Shown piece by piece: positions 18,460-26,418 of a stretch of 64,000 bases of DNA; position 1 is the stretch's first letter; every line of letters starts with the position of its first letter. The notes beneath the pieces are model-generated. The model saw only the letters and a program-made list of their open reading frames with translations, did not search any database and was not told the DNA's origin. Source of the stretch: Rubrivivax sp. (GTDB taxonomy: Bacteria > Pseudomonadota > Gammaproteobacteria > Burkholderiales > Burkholderiaceae_C); contig JALHPY010000001.1 of NCBI GenBank assembly GCA_022842305.1, forward strand, positions 1 to 64,000, written 5' to 3'. The position numbers and the translations under genes are program-made.

Positions 18460-18696
18460 CTATCGCTCGACAGCGTTGCCCGGACTGTCCTCTCTGTCAG
18501 GGAGGTGCTCAAAGAGTTCGCCGACGCCCACATTGAACAGCCTGCAGAGCTTGTCGATGGCGTCCAAGTCCACCCTGACAGCCGTCTCGTCGTACAGCAG
18601 GGTCACGGTATTGCGATGGAGTCCGGTTTCACGCGCCACATCGATGACCTTCATCTTCCGTTCGCCCATGTACCGGGACAAGTGGCACTTGATCAC
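18460..18696 (-). CDS. Cro/CI-type repressor of the integration module
   Basis: 78-residue single-domain HTH protein: GERKMKVIDVARETGLHRNTVTLLYDE then VDLDAIDKLCRLFNVGVGELFEHLPD, the pattern of small Cro/CI-family regulators that sit divergently from excisionase-integrase genes. The GTG start at 18696 is preferred because CGGAG lies just upstream on this strand; the open frame runs further but through promoter DNA. It faces away from the excisionase gene, and the gap holds a strong promoter and repeated sequences that look like operators. It probably represses xis-int and itself. Confidence 0.8.
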   Translation of the reverse strand: MIKCHLSRYMGERKMKVIDVARETGLHRNTVTLLYDETAVRVDLDAIDKLCRLFNVGVGELFEHLPDREDSPGNAVER

Positions 18697-18716
18697 AACA
18701 CGCTCCGAGAAAAAAA

Positions 18717-18819
18717 GTCGCTCAGAATGAAGAAAATTCTTGACAAGTGTCTGTGGATCGATATACTTTATCCAAGACGACACAAACACATAGCTAGTGA
18801 GTTTTTGTCGCTCAGATTG
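18717..18819. repeat. Direct repeat pair flanking the xis-int promoter
   Basis: GTCGCTCAGAATG (18717-18729) and GTCGCTCAGATTG (18807-18819) differ at one base and lie 90 bp apart, flanking the strong promoter. A perfect odd palindrome CAAGTG-G-CACTTG lies nearby inside the start of the repressor gene (about 18679-18691) and CTTGACAAG overlaps the -35 element. These are the best candidates for repressor or excisionase binding sites. Confidence 0.5.
18740..18767 (+). promoter_or_regulatory. Strong sigma70 promoter for excisionase-integrase
   Basis: TTGACA (18740-18745), a 16-bp spacer and TATACT (18762-18767): near-consensus -35 and -10, reading toward the excisionase gene 78 bp downstream. 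The surrounding DNA is unusually AT-rich for this window. A palindromic CTTGACAAG overlaps the -35 box, consistent with repression. Confidence 0.8.
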
Positions 18820-18844
18820 TCTCACAAGGCATGGAGAGCTGAAA

Positions 18845-19084
18845 GTGCAAAACGCAACCTACCTGACGACTGACGAGCTTTCGGCTCGCATCAAGTACGA
18901 CCCGCGGACCATTCGAGAGCGGCTGAAGGACAGTGTGCTGCTGGAAGGCATCCACTACATCCGCCCATTCGGTGGCCGCAAGATTCTGTACGTCTGGGAG
19001 GCAATCAACCGCGACATGGCGACCGCCTCGTCGCACGACAGCTCGTCAATTCCTATGGCTAGCGGAGGTGTCCTCCATGGGTAG
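18845..19084 (+). CDS. Excisionase-like winged-helix protein
   Basis: 79 residues; the core NATYLTTDELSARIKYDPRT, then RERLKDSVLLEGIHYIRPFG and KILYVWEAINRDM, is a MerR-like/excisionase winged helix, as in small AlpA/Xis factors beside integrases. The GTG start at 18845 has GGAG at 18833-18836. It overlaps the integrase start by 8 bp. It should bind near the attachment site to direct excision, or activate the integrase gene. Family-level call from fold pattern and position; no exact homologue is recognised. Confidence 0.75.
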   Translation: MQNATYLTTDELSARIKYDPRTIRERLKDSVLLEGIHYIRPFGGRKILYVWEAINRDMATASSHDSSSIPMASGGVLHG

Positions 19085-20393
19085 CGTCCGTGCACGTCGA
19101 GACAACGGCCTGCTCTTTCTCGACTTTCGCTTTCAGGGGCGGCGCAGCCGCGAGCAGACACTGCTCGAAGACACGCCAGCCAACCGCAAGAAGGTGGAGA
19201 AGATGCTGGCAACGCTCGAAGCCCAGATCGCCGCAGGCACTTTCGTCTACGAAAAATTCTTCGGCACTAAGCAGCGGCCGCAGGCAGGCAAGGCGGTACC
19301 ACCGGTTCAAGTCGCCGCGACTGCACAGGGCGTCCAGGTCCTGACGGGTGAGGCGGCCCTCACTTCGAAGGACACGCCCACCTTCGCGGCCTTCGCCCAG
19401 CAATGGATGCGCGACCACGAAGTCGAATGGCGCCGCTCCCACATCAAGGTGCTGCGCTCGACAGTGGATGGCCACCTGGTGCCGCACTTCGGCGCCAAGC
19501 CCGTGGGCAGCATCACCAAGGCCGACATCCTGGCCTTCCGCACCAAGCTGGCCTCGCTGCCCGGCCGCGCCGGCAGTGGCGGCCTGAGCAACAAGCGCCT
19601 GAACGGCATCTTGGCGCCGTTGCGCCAGATGCTCAACGAGGCCGCCGAACTGCACGGCTTCGTATCTCCGGTGACCACGCTCAAGCCGCTGAAGGTGCGC
19701 AAGACCGACGTCGAGCCCTTCACGCTGGATGAGGTGGAACTCATGCTCAAGACCGTGCGCCCGGACTACCACGACTACTTCAGCGTGCGCTTCCTCACCG
19801 GCCTGCGCACCGGCGAGGCCCACGGCCTGAAGTGGAAGTACGTGGACTTCGACAAGCGCCTCATCCTCGTGCGCGAGACCTTCGTGCTGGGCGAGGACGA
19901 GTACACCAAGACCGACGGCTCGCAACGCGAGATCCACATGACCCCGGTCGTCCACGACGCGCTCAAGCGCCAGCACCAGGCCACCGGCCAGTTGTCCGAG
20001 TACGTCTTCTGCAACCGTGAAGGCAAGCCGCTGGACAACAAGAACTTCACCGACCGGGTGTGGATCCCGCTGCTGCGCCACCTGGGCCTCAAGCCCCGGC
20101 GCGCCTACCAAATGCGCCACACCGCGGCCACGCTCTGGCTGGCCTCGGGCGAGGCGCCCGAGTGGATTGCCCGTCAACTCGGCCACAGCAGCACCGAGAT
20201 GCTGTTCCGCGTCTACAGCCGCTACGTCCCCAACCTGACCCGCCAGGACGGCTCGGCCATCGACCGCCTGCTGGCCAGCCGTTTTGCCGGTGAGACGCCG
20301 CCGGCCGCCAAGGCCGAGAGCGCCGCCGCGACCAAGGCCCAGCCCCCGCCGGTCCCGCTGCGGCCGGCGGCTCTGACCCAAGCCCCGCCCTAG
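19077..20393 (+). CDS. int: Tyrosine recombinase integrase
   Basis: 438-residue site-specific integrase of the phage/island type. The N-terminal part (residues 1-60) has an arm-DNA-binding fold typical of the DUF3596 group (VRARRDNGLLFLDFRFQGRR); the core-binding domain spans about 115-210; the catalytic domain spans about 220-390. Catalytic residues: Arg244 in TGLRTGEAHG, Arg347 in YQMRHTAA, His in LGHSS and nucleophile Tyr380 in FRVYSRY. The His of the usual HxxR box is Tyr344 here, a change seen in this group. ATG 19077 follows GGAGG at 19064-19068. The Ala/Pro-rich tail (about 410-438) is likely disordered. It should recombine the island at its attachment site; the tRNA-fMet gene 10 kb away is one candidate. 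Confidence 0.93.
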   Translation: MGSVRARRDNGLLFLDFRFQGRRSREQTLLEDTPANRKKVEKMLATLEAQIAAGTFVYEKFFGTKQRPQAGKAVPPVQVAATAQGVQVLTGEAALTSKDTPTFAAFAQQWMRDHEVEWRRSHIKVLRSTVDGHLVPHFGAKPVGSITKADILAFRTKLASLPGRAGSGGLSNKRLNGILAPLRQMLNEAAELHGFVSPVTTLKPLKVRKTDVEPFTLDEVELMLKTVRPDYHDYFSVRFLTGLRTGEAHGLKWKYVDFDKRLILVRETFVLGEDEYTKTDGSQREIHMTPVVHDALKRQHQATGQLSEYVFCNREGKPLDNKNFTDRVWIPLLRHLGLKPRRAYQMRHTAATLWLASGEAPEWIARQLGHSSTEMLFRVYSRYVPNLTRQDGSAIDRLLASRFAGETPPAAKAESAAATKAQPPPVPLRPAALTQAPP

Positions 20394-20532
20394 CCCCGCC
20401 GCCCCTTCCTGCTCTGCCGTCCAAGGCCGCGGTTCGCTCCGCAGCCCCAGAGGGGATTGCCTTGCCCGACGAATGCTGTGCACGCCACGGCAGGGCGGTC
20501 CTCAGCCCCGATTTCTGTCCAAGGAGAACTCT

Positions 20533-21447
20533 GTGAACGTTGTGTACCTGTCCAATCTCGTCCGAACCACCCCGTCTGCCCCGGCCTCTACCGACGCCGG
20601 CATCTCCGTCCACTTCAGCCGCGGCATCGCTGTGAAGTTGGTCGGCCAGATTCACGACCTGGCGCCGGATGGCGTGACCCACATCCGGGCCCGTCTGGCA
20701 ACCAGCATTGGCGAGTTGCCGCTGCGCGCAGATGTGAGTCTGCTGGACCCCGACCTGCAGGACGGCGACTGGGTCTGCGTCAAGCTCCGGACCCTGCACT
20801 CCGAACCGCGGTCCCACTTCGCCATGCGCGTGTTCAAGGTCCCGCCGGCACCGGGCCAAACCGCGTGGCTGCCGATGCTGGGGTGCAAGCACGAGGCGGG
20901 CATGGCCGAACTGCGGCGCCTGCTGTTCGGCCTGGAGCCGGCCCTGCAGGGCTTCTTCGCTAACGTGATGGCGGACTCCCCCACGACCGAGAAGCAGTTC
21001 TACAGCCGCATCGGGGCCATGGACCACCACGTGTACCCGGGCGGCCTGTTCGAGCAGTGCCTGGCCGCAGCGCGCCTGGCCCAGCAGGACCCGGACATCC
21101 AGGAACGTGACCGCGGCCTGCTGACGATGGCAGCACTGCTCTTTGACTTCGGCAAGTTATGGGAACAAGGCCTGCACTGGGATAGCGACCGCAGCCAGGG
21201 GCAGCTTGTTCCCCATCGCCTGACCGCGTTCCGCCTCCATCGACAGCTCCAGCGCCTGGCCAAGACCCAGCCCAAGCTGGCCACCGAGCTCGCCGAACTG
21301 CTGGCCCCGCCGGCGCCGTATGCACCGCCGAATCCGCGCATGCAAGTGCTGCGGTCCCGGCTCGCGCAGTGCGTCCAGCAGTCCTGGGGTGACACCAGCC
21401 CTCTGGCCATTCCCCGCATCACCCCCCGCAATGGAGCTGCTCAATGA
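20533..21447 (+). CDS. OB-fold plus degenerate HD-domain protein (YhaM/TraI-like)
   Basis: 304 residues, GTG start with AAGGAG at 20521-20526. The first half (about 30-105) looks like an OB fold (VKLVGQIHDLAPDGVTHIRA, DGDWVCVKLRTL). The second half parallels the HD region of YhaM-type 3'-5' exonucleases and TraI_2 relaxase proteins: MDHHVYPGGLFEQCLAAARL and LLTMAALLFDFGKLWEQG. However, the His expected after GGL-x-x is Gln, and the HD pair is FD (Phe204-Asp205), so key metal ligands are missing and catalysis is doubtful. It lies just after the integrase and overlaps the next gene by 4 bp. It may be a binding or structural derivative used in island transfer or maintenance. Confidence 0.65.
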   Translation: MNVVYLSNLVRTTPSAPASTDAGISVHFSRGIAVKLVGQIHDLAPDGVTHIRARLATSIGELPLRADVSLLDPDLQDGDWVCVKLRTLHSEPRSHFAMRVFKVPPAPGQTAWLPMLGCKHEAGMAELRRLLFGLEPALQGFFANVMADSPTTEKQFYSRIGAMDHHVYPGGLFEQCLAAARLAQQDPDIQERDRGLLTMAALLFDFGKLWEQGLHWDSDRSQGQLVPHRLTAFRLHRQLQRLAKTQPKLATELAELLAPPAPYAPPNPRMQVLRSRLAQCVQQSWGDTSPLAIPRITPRNGAAQ

Positions 21448-21986
21448 ACACCCTCACTTCAACCGTCGCCGCCTGGGCTGCCTCCAAGGCGCCCATCCCG
21501 CAGTCCCTGGGCACCATCGGCGCTGCCCCGGTGCGCGCCTTCGGCGCCACGCGTGCAGCGCAGGCCTTCTCACTGGAATGGGCCGCAGGCTTCGCTGACG
21601 GCGAGGCCTGCATCCATATCGCGCGGCAGGCATACCGCAACGGGCGCCGCTCCACGTTCCGGCTGCGCGTCTACGTGACCCAGAACGACCGCGAGGTGCT
21701 CGAACACTTCCGGGACGGCATCGGCATCGCGGCACCCATCTACCGGGTCAAGCGCCGCTCGTTCCATAACAAGCAGGTGTACACGCTGAACTACGAGGGC
21801 GCCAAGGCCCTTGCTCTGGTTTCGCTGCTGCTGCCGATGCTGGTGCGCAAGCGAGAAGAGGCCAAGGCGGCGCTCGCCTTTTGGTTCGAGGGCCGGGTGG
21901 GCTTCAGGCCAGGGCCCAAAGGCCTGCCGCCCGAACTGTGGGCCACGCGCGAGCGCTACTACCTGAAGTTGCGCAGCCTGAAGTGA
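21444..21986 (+). CDS. LAGLIDADG-type homing endonuclease-like protein
   Basis: 180 residues. One LAGLIDADG helix is clear at about residues 44-54 (LEWAAGFADGEACIHI), followed by the usual beta strands with basic residues (STFRLRVYVTQNDREVL, IYRVKRRSFHNKQVYTL) and a helix pair (ALALVSLLLPMLVRKREEAKAAL). A single motif implies a homodimer. There is no intron or intein around it; the gene is free-standing, coupled by a 4-bp overlap to the OB-HD gene. It could be a domesticated DNA-binding protein or a nuclease that spreads the island. The N-terminal 40 residues are low-complexity Ala/Pro. Confidence 0.75.
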   Translation: MNTLTSTVAAWAASKAPIPQSLGTIGAAPVRAFGATRAAQAFSLEWAAGFADGEACIHIARQAYRNGRRSTFRLRVYVTQNDREVLEHFRDGIGIAAPIYRVKRRSFHNKQVYTLNYEGAKALALVSLLLPMLVRKREEAKAALAFWFEGRVGFRPGPKGLPPELWATRERYYLKLRSLK

Positions 21987-22033
21987 ACCCCGTGCCGGGC
22001 CCAGGGCCCGGCAAGACAAGCCAAGGACACACC

Positions 22034-23278
22034 ATGAACCGCATCCTGGATGAACTGCCAACGGGCTATAGGGAAATGCTGCTTGCCCCAGGGCAGATGC
22101 TGCTTCTGCCGGACGCCGTCATCGAAGACTTCCGCGCCGAGTTGCGGGCGCGCGACGATGCCCGGGAGGACGAGCGGCGGGCGGCCCAGCGCCTGCTGCA
22201 GGAGGAACGGATGCAGCAGGCTCAGGAAGCTCGCGAGCAGCTGGCGGCCGATGCGAAGGCCGAGGCTGACGTCCGCACCCCGGCGAATCGGTACCCGGAC
22301 AAGCCCGAGGTGGGCTTGTACCGCGTGCTGCCCGGCCTGCAGGCCATGGCTGACGCCGAGGGCGACCGGGACCTCGGACTGGGCACCTTTGACGGCGACT
22401 ACCGCGAGCGCAAGAGCACCATCCGGCGCAAGCTGATCGAGAAAGGCCCCGACCGCCTCGTCGCCTCGCCTCTGGTCTGGCGCTCGGCCCTGGACGAACT
22501 GGACACCGCACTGCCCAACTTCCGTGGCCCGGTGCAGTTGCTGCGCCACGCCTTCGCCCTGGCCGAGGCCACGATGGTTCCGGTGCGCGTCCCGCCCATG
22601 CTTCTGCTGGGTCCGCCGGGCGTGGGCAAGACCTACTTCACGCACCGGGTGGCCGACATGCTGCAGACCCCCTACGGAGCCATCGCCTTCGACCAGCCCA
22701 GCGCGGGCGCGCAGCTCCGCGGTACCGAGAAGTATTGGTCTAACTCCGAAACTGGGCTGCTTTTCAACCTCATCTGCCTGGGCGACTACGCCAACCCGGT
22801 CGTCCTGCTGGACGAGATTGATAAAGCGCAGATGGGCTCCGGTCGGCGGGAGCTGGACCCCCTGGCTCAGCTTCACGGTGCGCTCGAGCCGGAGACGGCG
22901 CGCCGCACCATCGATGTCTCGGCTGACATCCAGTTTGACGCAAGCCTGGTCACATACGTGGCCACCGCCAACACGCTCAACGGCTTGACGCTGCCCATCC
23001 TGAGCCGGATGGAAGTCTTCGACATCCAGCCCAGTCGGCCCTCTGAAGCCGTAGAGGTCGCACGCACCGTGGTGCGTCAGGTGCTGGAGCGCTACGGTCT
23101 AACTGGCAAGGTGCAGTTCGACCCCAAGGGGTACTACGTGCTGGCCCACATGACCCCGCGCTTCATGAACCGCACGGTGGAGAAGCTCGTTGCCGCTGCC
23201 GTGGCCAGCCGCCAGACCAGGGTCACCGAGGCCGACCTCTGGGCAGTGCTCGAGCCCGATGCGCCGCACCTGCACTAA
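22034..23278 (+). CDS. AAA+ ATPase, Lon-like
   Basis: 414 residues. The N-terminal 80 residues form a charged coiled coil (DAREDERRAAQRLLQEERMQ and on). The AAA+ module has Walker A LLLGPPGVGKTYF (about residue 192), Walker B PVVLLDEIDKA (about 256), sensor 1 in TYVATANTLNGL and an Arg-finger-like LPILSRMEVF, a layout close to the ATPase of Lon-family proteins. No protease domain follows. The ATG at 22034 is preceded by CAAGGAC. It may remodel a DNA or protein complex of the element. The family (AAA) is certain; the target is unknown. Confidence 0.8.
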   Translation: MNRILDELPTGYREMLLAPGQMLLLPDAVIEDFRAELRARDDAREDERRAAQRLLQEERMQQAQEAREQLAADAKAEADVRTPANRYPDKPEVGLYRVLPGLQAMADAEGDRDLGLGTFDGDYRERKSTIRRKLIEKGPDRLVASPLVWRSALDELDTALPNFRGPVQLLRHAFALAEATMVPVRVPPMLLLGPPGVGKTYFTHRVADMLQTPYGAIAFDQPSAGAQLRGTEKYWSNSETGLLFNLICLGDYANPVVLLDEIDKAQMGSGRRELDPLAQLHGALEPETARRTIDVSADIQFDASLVTYVATANTLNGLTLPILSRMEVFDIQPSRPSEAVEVARTVVRQVLERYGLTGKVQFDPKGYYVLAHMTPRFMNRTVEKLVAAAVASRQTRVTEADLWAVLEPDAPHLH

Positions 23279-23302
23279 CCCTCAATTGACCAAGGAGATC
23301 CC

Positions 23303-23713
23303 ATGGAAAAGAAGTTCACGCTCGACCAGTTGCTCTCGCCCGGCGTCATCGACCACTTGATTGAGACCAGCGTCTGGAAGGCCTCCCCGGTCACGGAGAC
23401 ACCGGACATTGAACTGGAGCGCTGGCAGGTGTTGCGCCGGGGCAATGGCGACCAGCATTTCGTGGGCTGGAACAAGACGGAGGGCGAGGGTCGGGTGAGC
23501 AGCAGCATCGTGGATTTCGACGTCACTACGCAGTGCGGTCGCACGTCCAGCGGCCGCGTGTATCGGCTGCGGGGCCGAACAGGCCACGACGCCGATGGCG
23601 CCTACGTCTGGCAGCGCTGGGCGGCTGTGAACGGGGCCGAGGATGCCGTGGACGTGTCTGATGCGGTCCAAATGCACATCGACCTGGCGGCGAAGCAGGG
23701 CAGGACCAAATGA
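23303..23713 (+). CDS. Hypothetical protein, first of overlapping chain
   Basis: 136 residues; AAGGAG lies just before the ATG. It is hydrophilic with strands in the middle (QVLRRGNGDQHFVGWNKTEG, SSIVDFDVTTQC, RVYRLRGRTGHDADGAY) and no membrane or metal motifs. The ATGA overlap with the first metallophosphoesterase gene shows that it belongs to the same transcript. I do not recognise the family. Confidence 0.65.
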   Translation: MEKKFTLDQLLSPGVIDHLIETSVWKASPVTETPDIELERWQVLRRGNGDQHFVGWNKTEGEGRVSSSIVDFDVTTQCGRTSSGRVYRLRGRTGHDADGAYVWQRWAAVNGAEDAVDVSDAVQMHIDLAAKQGRTK

Positions 23714-24468
23714 GCGCCATCTTGTACTGCGGCGACCCGCATGGGAAGTTCAAACACATCCTGGATGCGGCACAACGCATGCCCGAGGCCATGGTCGTTG
23801 TCCTTGGCGACCTGGAACTGAATCGGCCGCTGCACGATGAGTTGGGTGCCATTGCATCCAGGCTGTACTTCATTCACGGCAACCACGATGCCGACACCGA
23901 GATGAACTGGACGCACTTGTGGGACAGCAACATGGCCGGACGCAACGTTCACGGGCGGGTCGAGACGCTCCCGGATGGCACTCGGCTGGCCGGTCTTGGC
24001 GGCGTGTTCCGGGGTGCGGTCTGGTATCCGAGGGGGCCGGGGGAAGCCGTCTTCAGGAGCCGGGATGACCACGCCAAGACGACGCCCCGTCAGGACCGCT
24101 GGCGCGGCGGGCCTCACCGCAAGCATTGGGGAACGATTTACCCGGATGAGCTCGACCACCTGGCAACGCTGCGCGCCGATGTGCTCATCACCCATGAAGC
24201 GCCCGGCTACCACCACCAGGGCTTCGAAATTCTGGACACGCTGGCCCAGTGCCTGGGCGTGCAGTTGCTGGTGCACGGGCACAGCCATGACCGGTTGGAC
24301 AGCTCCGGGCGCTGGGGTGCCCAGGGGTTCAAGTCCTTTGGCGTAGGGCTGCGTGGCATCACTGCCATCGACAGCGACGGCCACGCCGAGGTCATCACGC
24401 CGGGTGAACTGGACGGGCCCCGGATGCACCGGCAGCAGTTTGTAGGTAACGAAGGAGAAAGCGCATGA
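23710..24468 (+). CDS. Calcineurin-like metallophosphoesterase (first copy)
   Basis: 252 residues with the metallophosphoesterase motif series: DPHGKF (D-x-H), VVLGDLE (GD), FIHGNHDADTE (GNHD), VLITHEAPGYHH and LVHGHSHDRLD (G-H-x-H). These ligands bind two metals and hydrolyse phosphomono- or diesters; relatives include small nucleases and nucleotide phosphatases. It overlaps its neighbours on both sides by 4 bp (ATGA). A second, different metallophosphoesterase closes the same operon. The substrate is not evident. Confidence 0.88.
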   Translation: MSAILYCGDPHGKFKHILDAAQRMPEAMVVVLGDLELNRPLHDELGAIASRLYFIHGNHDADTEMNWTHLWDSNMAGRNVHGRVETLPDGTRLAGLGGVFRGAVWYPRGPGEAVFRSRDDHAKTTPRQDRWRGGPHRKHWGTIYPDELDHLATLRADVLITHEAPGYHHQGFEILDTLAQCLGVQLLVHGHSHDRLDSSGRWGAQGFKSFGVGLRGITAIDSDGHAEVITPGELDGPRMHRQQFVGNEGESA

Positions 24469-24929
24469 CCAAGAAAACCAGCCCCCTCTTCCCGGACGGT
24501 CTCCCCGAGGACCCCAATCGCAGCAATGACCCCGAGTTGCTTGCCCTCATCAAGGCGTTCCCGCGTCTGTTCCGCGGCGAGCAGCCGCGGGTGTGGAGCC
24601 ACGTGCCACCCGGCTGGGCCGGCATCATGCGCAAGCTGTGCGGCGACATCGACGCGCTGCTCAGCGATGCCCAGGCCCGAAGCTTCCAGGTCCAGCAGAT
24701 GAAGGAAAAGTTTGCAACTCTGCGCTTTTACTGGTCCGCGGACTTCCGCGCCTCACCCAAGCATGCGGCGACGGTCACGGAGCTGGACCGCCTGGTCGAC
24801 CTGGCCAGGGCGGACTCCGCCGTGACCTGCTACGAATGCGGGGCGCCGGGCAAGCTGCGCAGCATGGGTGGCTGGCTGTCGGTGCGCTGCGAAGCGCACT
24901 CGGGTGGACATGCGGAGGTGCAGCAATGA
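24465..24929 (+). CDS. Hypothetical protein, paralogue A, with Cys pair
   Basis: 154 residues. A segment near residue 32 reads FPRLFRGE, shared with the next gene, followed by CGDIDALLSDAQARSFQVQQ and, toward the end, CYECGAPGKLRSMGGWLSVR with a further Cys and His, suggesting a small zinc-binding knuckle (C-x2-C ... C-x2-H). The order of conserved segments matches the gene downstream, so the two are tandem paralogues. It overlaps both neighbours by 4 bp. The family is not recognised. Confidence 0.65.
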   Translation: MTKKTSPLFPDGLPEDPNRSNDPELLALIKAFPRLFRGEQPRVWSHVPPGWAGIMRKLCGDIDALLSDAQARSFQVQQMKEKFATLRFYWSADFRASPKHAATVTELDRLVDLARADSAVTCYECGAPGKLRSMGGWLSVRCEAHSGGHAEVQQ

Positions 24930-25387
24930 GCAGCATCGAGAACCAGGGCGACTCGACGGGCCCAGAGGCGGTGGACCCGGAACTCCAGGCGCTCGTTGAG
25001 CGTTTTCCGCGGTTGTTCAGGGGCGAGCTACCGCCGCGTGGATGCGAGATGCCGCAGGACCGCATTGAGTACCTGGGCCGGTTGTGCCAGGACATCGACA
25101 CCCGCCTGAGCGACGACCAGGCACAGCAGTTCCGCCTGCTGCAGTTCAGGGAGAGCGAGGGTGCCTTCAGGGTCTACTGGCACATCGCAGACCCGGACTC
25201 GGCAGACTTCGAGCTGAGCCTGGAGACGCTGCAGGTGCTGACCGACAGCGCCGAGGCGGTCGCGGACTCGACCTGCTACTTTCTTGGAGCGGCGGGGCAG
25301 ATACGTTATCTGGGTGGGTGGTTCAAGTTGGAGTCCCCAGGAGAGGCCGAGCCAGATGCGGCAGTGACTGCGGAGGTGGCGCAATGA
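24926..25387 (+). CDS. Hypothetical protein, paralogue B
   Basis: 153 residues, paralogous to the previous gene: RFPRLFRGELPP against AFPRLFRGEQPR, LCQDIDTRLSDDQAQQFRLL against CGDIDALLSDAQARSFQVQ, and GAAGQIRYLGGWFKLES against GAPGKLRSMGGWLSVRC. The Cys-x2-Cys pair of copy A is mostly lost (CYFLG), so this copy probably no longer binds zinc there. It overlaps copy A and the second metallophosphoesterase gene by 4 bp each. The pair likely arose by tandem duplication and may form a heteromer. Confidence 0.65.
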   Translation: MSSIENQGDSTGPEAVDPELQALVERFPRLFRGELPPRGCEMPQDRIEYLGRLCQDIDTRLSDDQAQQFRLLQFRESEGAFRVYWHIADPDSADFELSLETLQVLTDSAEAVADSTCYFLGAAGQIRYLGGWFKLESPGEAEPDAAVTAEVAQ

Positions 25388-26178
25388 AGTTCCAACTGGC
25401 ATCTGATCTCCATCTGGAGTTCCTGGAGCGGCGCTTCCCCCAGGCGCGGCTCATCGAGCCGGCGCCCGACGCCGACCTGCTCGTGCTGGCCGGCGACATT
25501 CACAACGGGGTAAGGGCGGTGCAGGCCTTCAGTGACTGGCCGGTGCCGGTGCTGTACCTGGCGGGCAACCACGAGTTTTACGACCGGGCGTGGGAGCAGA
25601 CGCGGGCCGACCTGCGCCAGGCCTGCGCCGGGATCAACGTCACCCTCCTGGACAACGACGTGCTGGTGTTCGGCGCAGTGCGGGTGCTGGGCTGCACCTT
25701 GTGGACAGACTTCCGCACCGCCTGCGACACGCCGGAGCAGGGCATGCAAGTGGTCGAACGCGGCCTGAACGACTACCACCTCATCCGAACCCAGGCCGGG
25801 ACGTTGCGGGCCGCGCAGACCCTGGCCGACCACGAGTTGTCGCGAAGCTGGCTGGAAAGGGAACTGGCCAAACCCTTCGACGGCAGGACCGTGGTCGTTA
25901 CGCACCACGGGCCGCACCCGCTGAGCATCCACCCGCGCTATGTGGGCAACCCGCTGAACGCGGGCTTCGTGAGCGACCTGACGCCGCTGCTGGACAGCGT
26001 GGACCTGTGGATGCACGGGCACACGCACGACAGCTTCGACTACCGCATCGGGCGCTGCCGGGTCGTGGCGAATCCGGCTGGCTACGTGCTCAACAGGGCG
26101 ATTGTCCGGGAGGGGGAGGGGTTCAAGCTCGAGAACGCGAGCTTCGACCCGAGGCTCGTGGTCGAGCCCGGGCTCTGA
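25384..26178 (+). CDS. Calcineurin-like metallophosphoesterase (second copy)
   Basis: 264 residues with SDLHLEF (D-x-H), LVLAGDIHNG, YLAGNHEFYD, VVVTHHGPHPLSIHP and WMHGHTHDSFDY, the full two-metal site. The block order is that of the YkuE/Icc-like group but no closer call is safe. It ends the chain of five genes with 4-bp overlaps. It is not closely similar to the first metallophosphoesterase of the chain, which argues for two distinct substrates rather than a simple duplication. About 240 bp without a gene follow. Confidence 0.88.
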   Translation: MKFQLASDLHLEFLERRFPQARLIEPAPDADLLVLAGDIHNGVRAVQAFSDWPVPVLYLAGNHEFYDRAWEQTRADLRQACAGINVTLLDNDVLVFGAVRVLGCTLWTDFRTACDTPEQGMQVVERGLNDYHLIRTQAGTLRAAQTLADHELSRSWLERELAKPFDGRTVVVTHHGPHPLSIHPRYVGNPLNAGFVSDLTPLLDSVDLWMHGHTHDSFDYRIGRCRVVANPAGYVLNRAIVREGEGFKLENASFDPRLVVEPGL

Positions 26179-26418
26179 GGTCTCGACCGGCAGCCAGGTG
26201 AGCTTCTACTCGGACATGGACAGTTCAGGCGTGTCCGCCAGCCTCTGATTTGTGCAGCGCACGGTAGTGGACGTTCAAGTGCCCAGGGGCGCTCGCAGGG
26301 CTTGCACAATGACGTCGGCTCGCTTCGCAGGAATTCGTCGCTTGCATCGCCTGGGGTCCGGGCATGACACTACCTGGACCTATTCCGACAAGCCTCGCAA
26401 CTCTGCGAATTCAGACGG

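Noticed and set aside
18933-19076. N-terminal extension of the integrase
   Set aside because: The open frame starts inside the excisionase gene in another phase; the conserved integrase begins at ATG 19077 with GGAGG in front.
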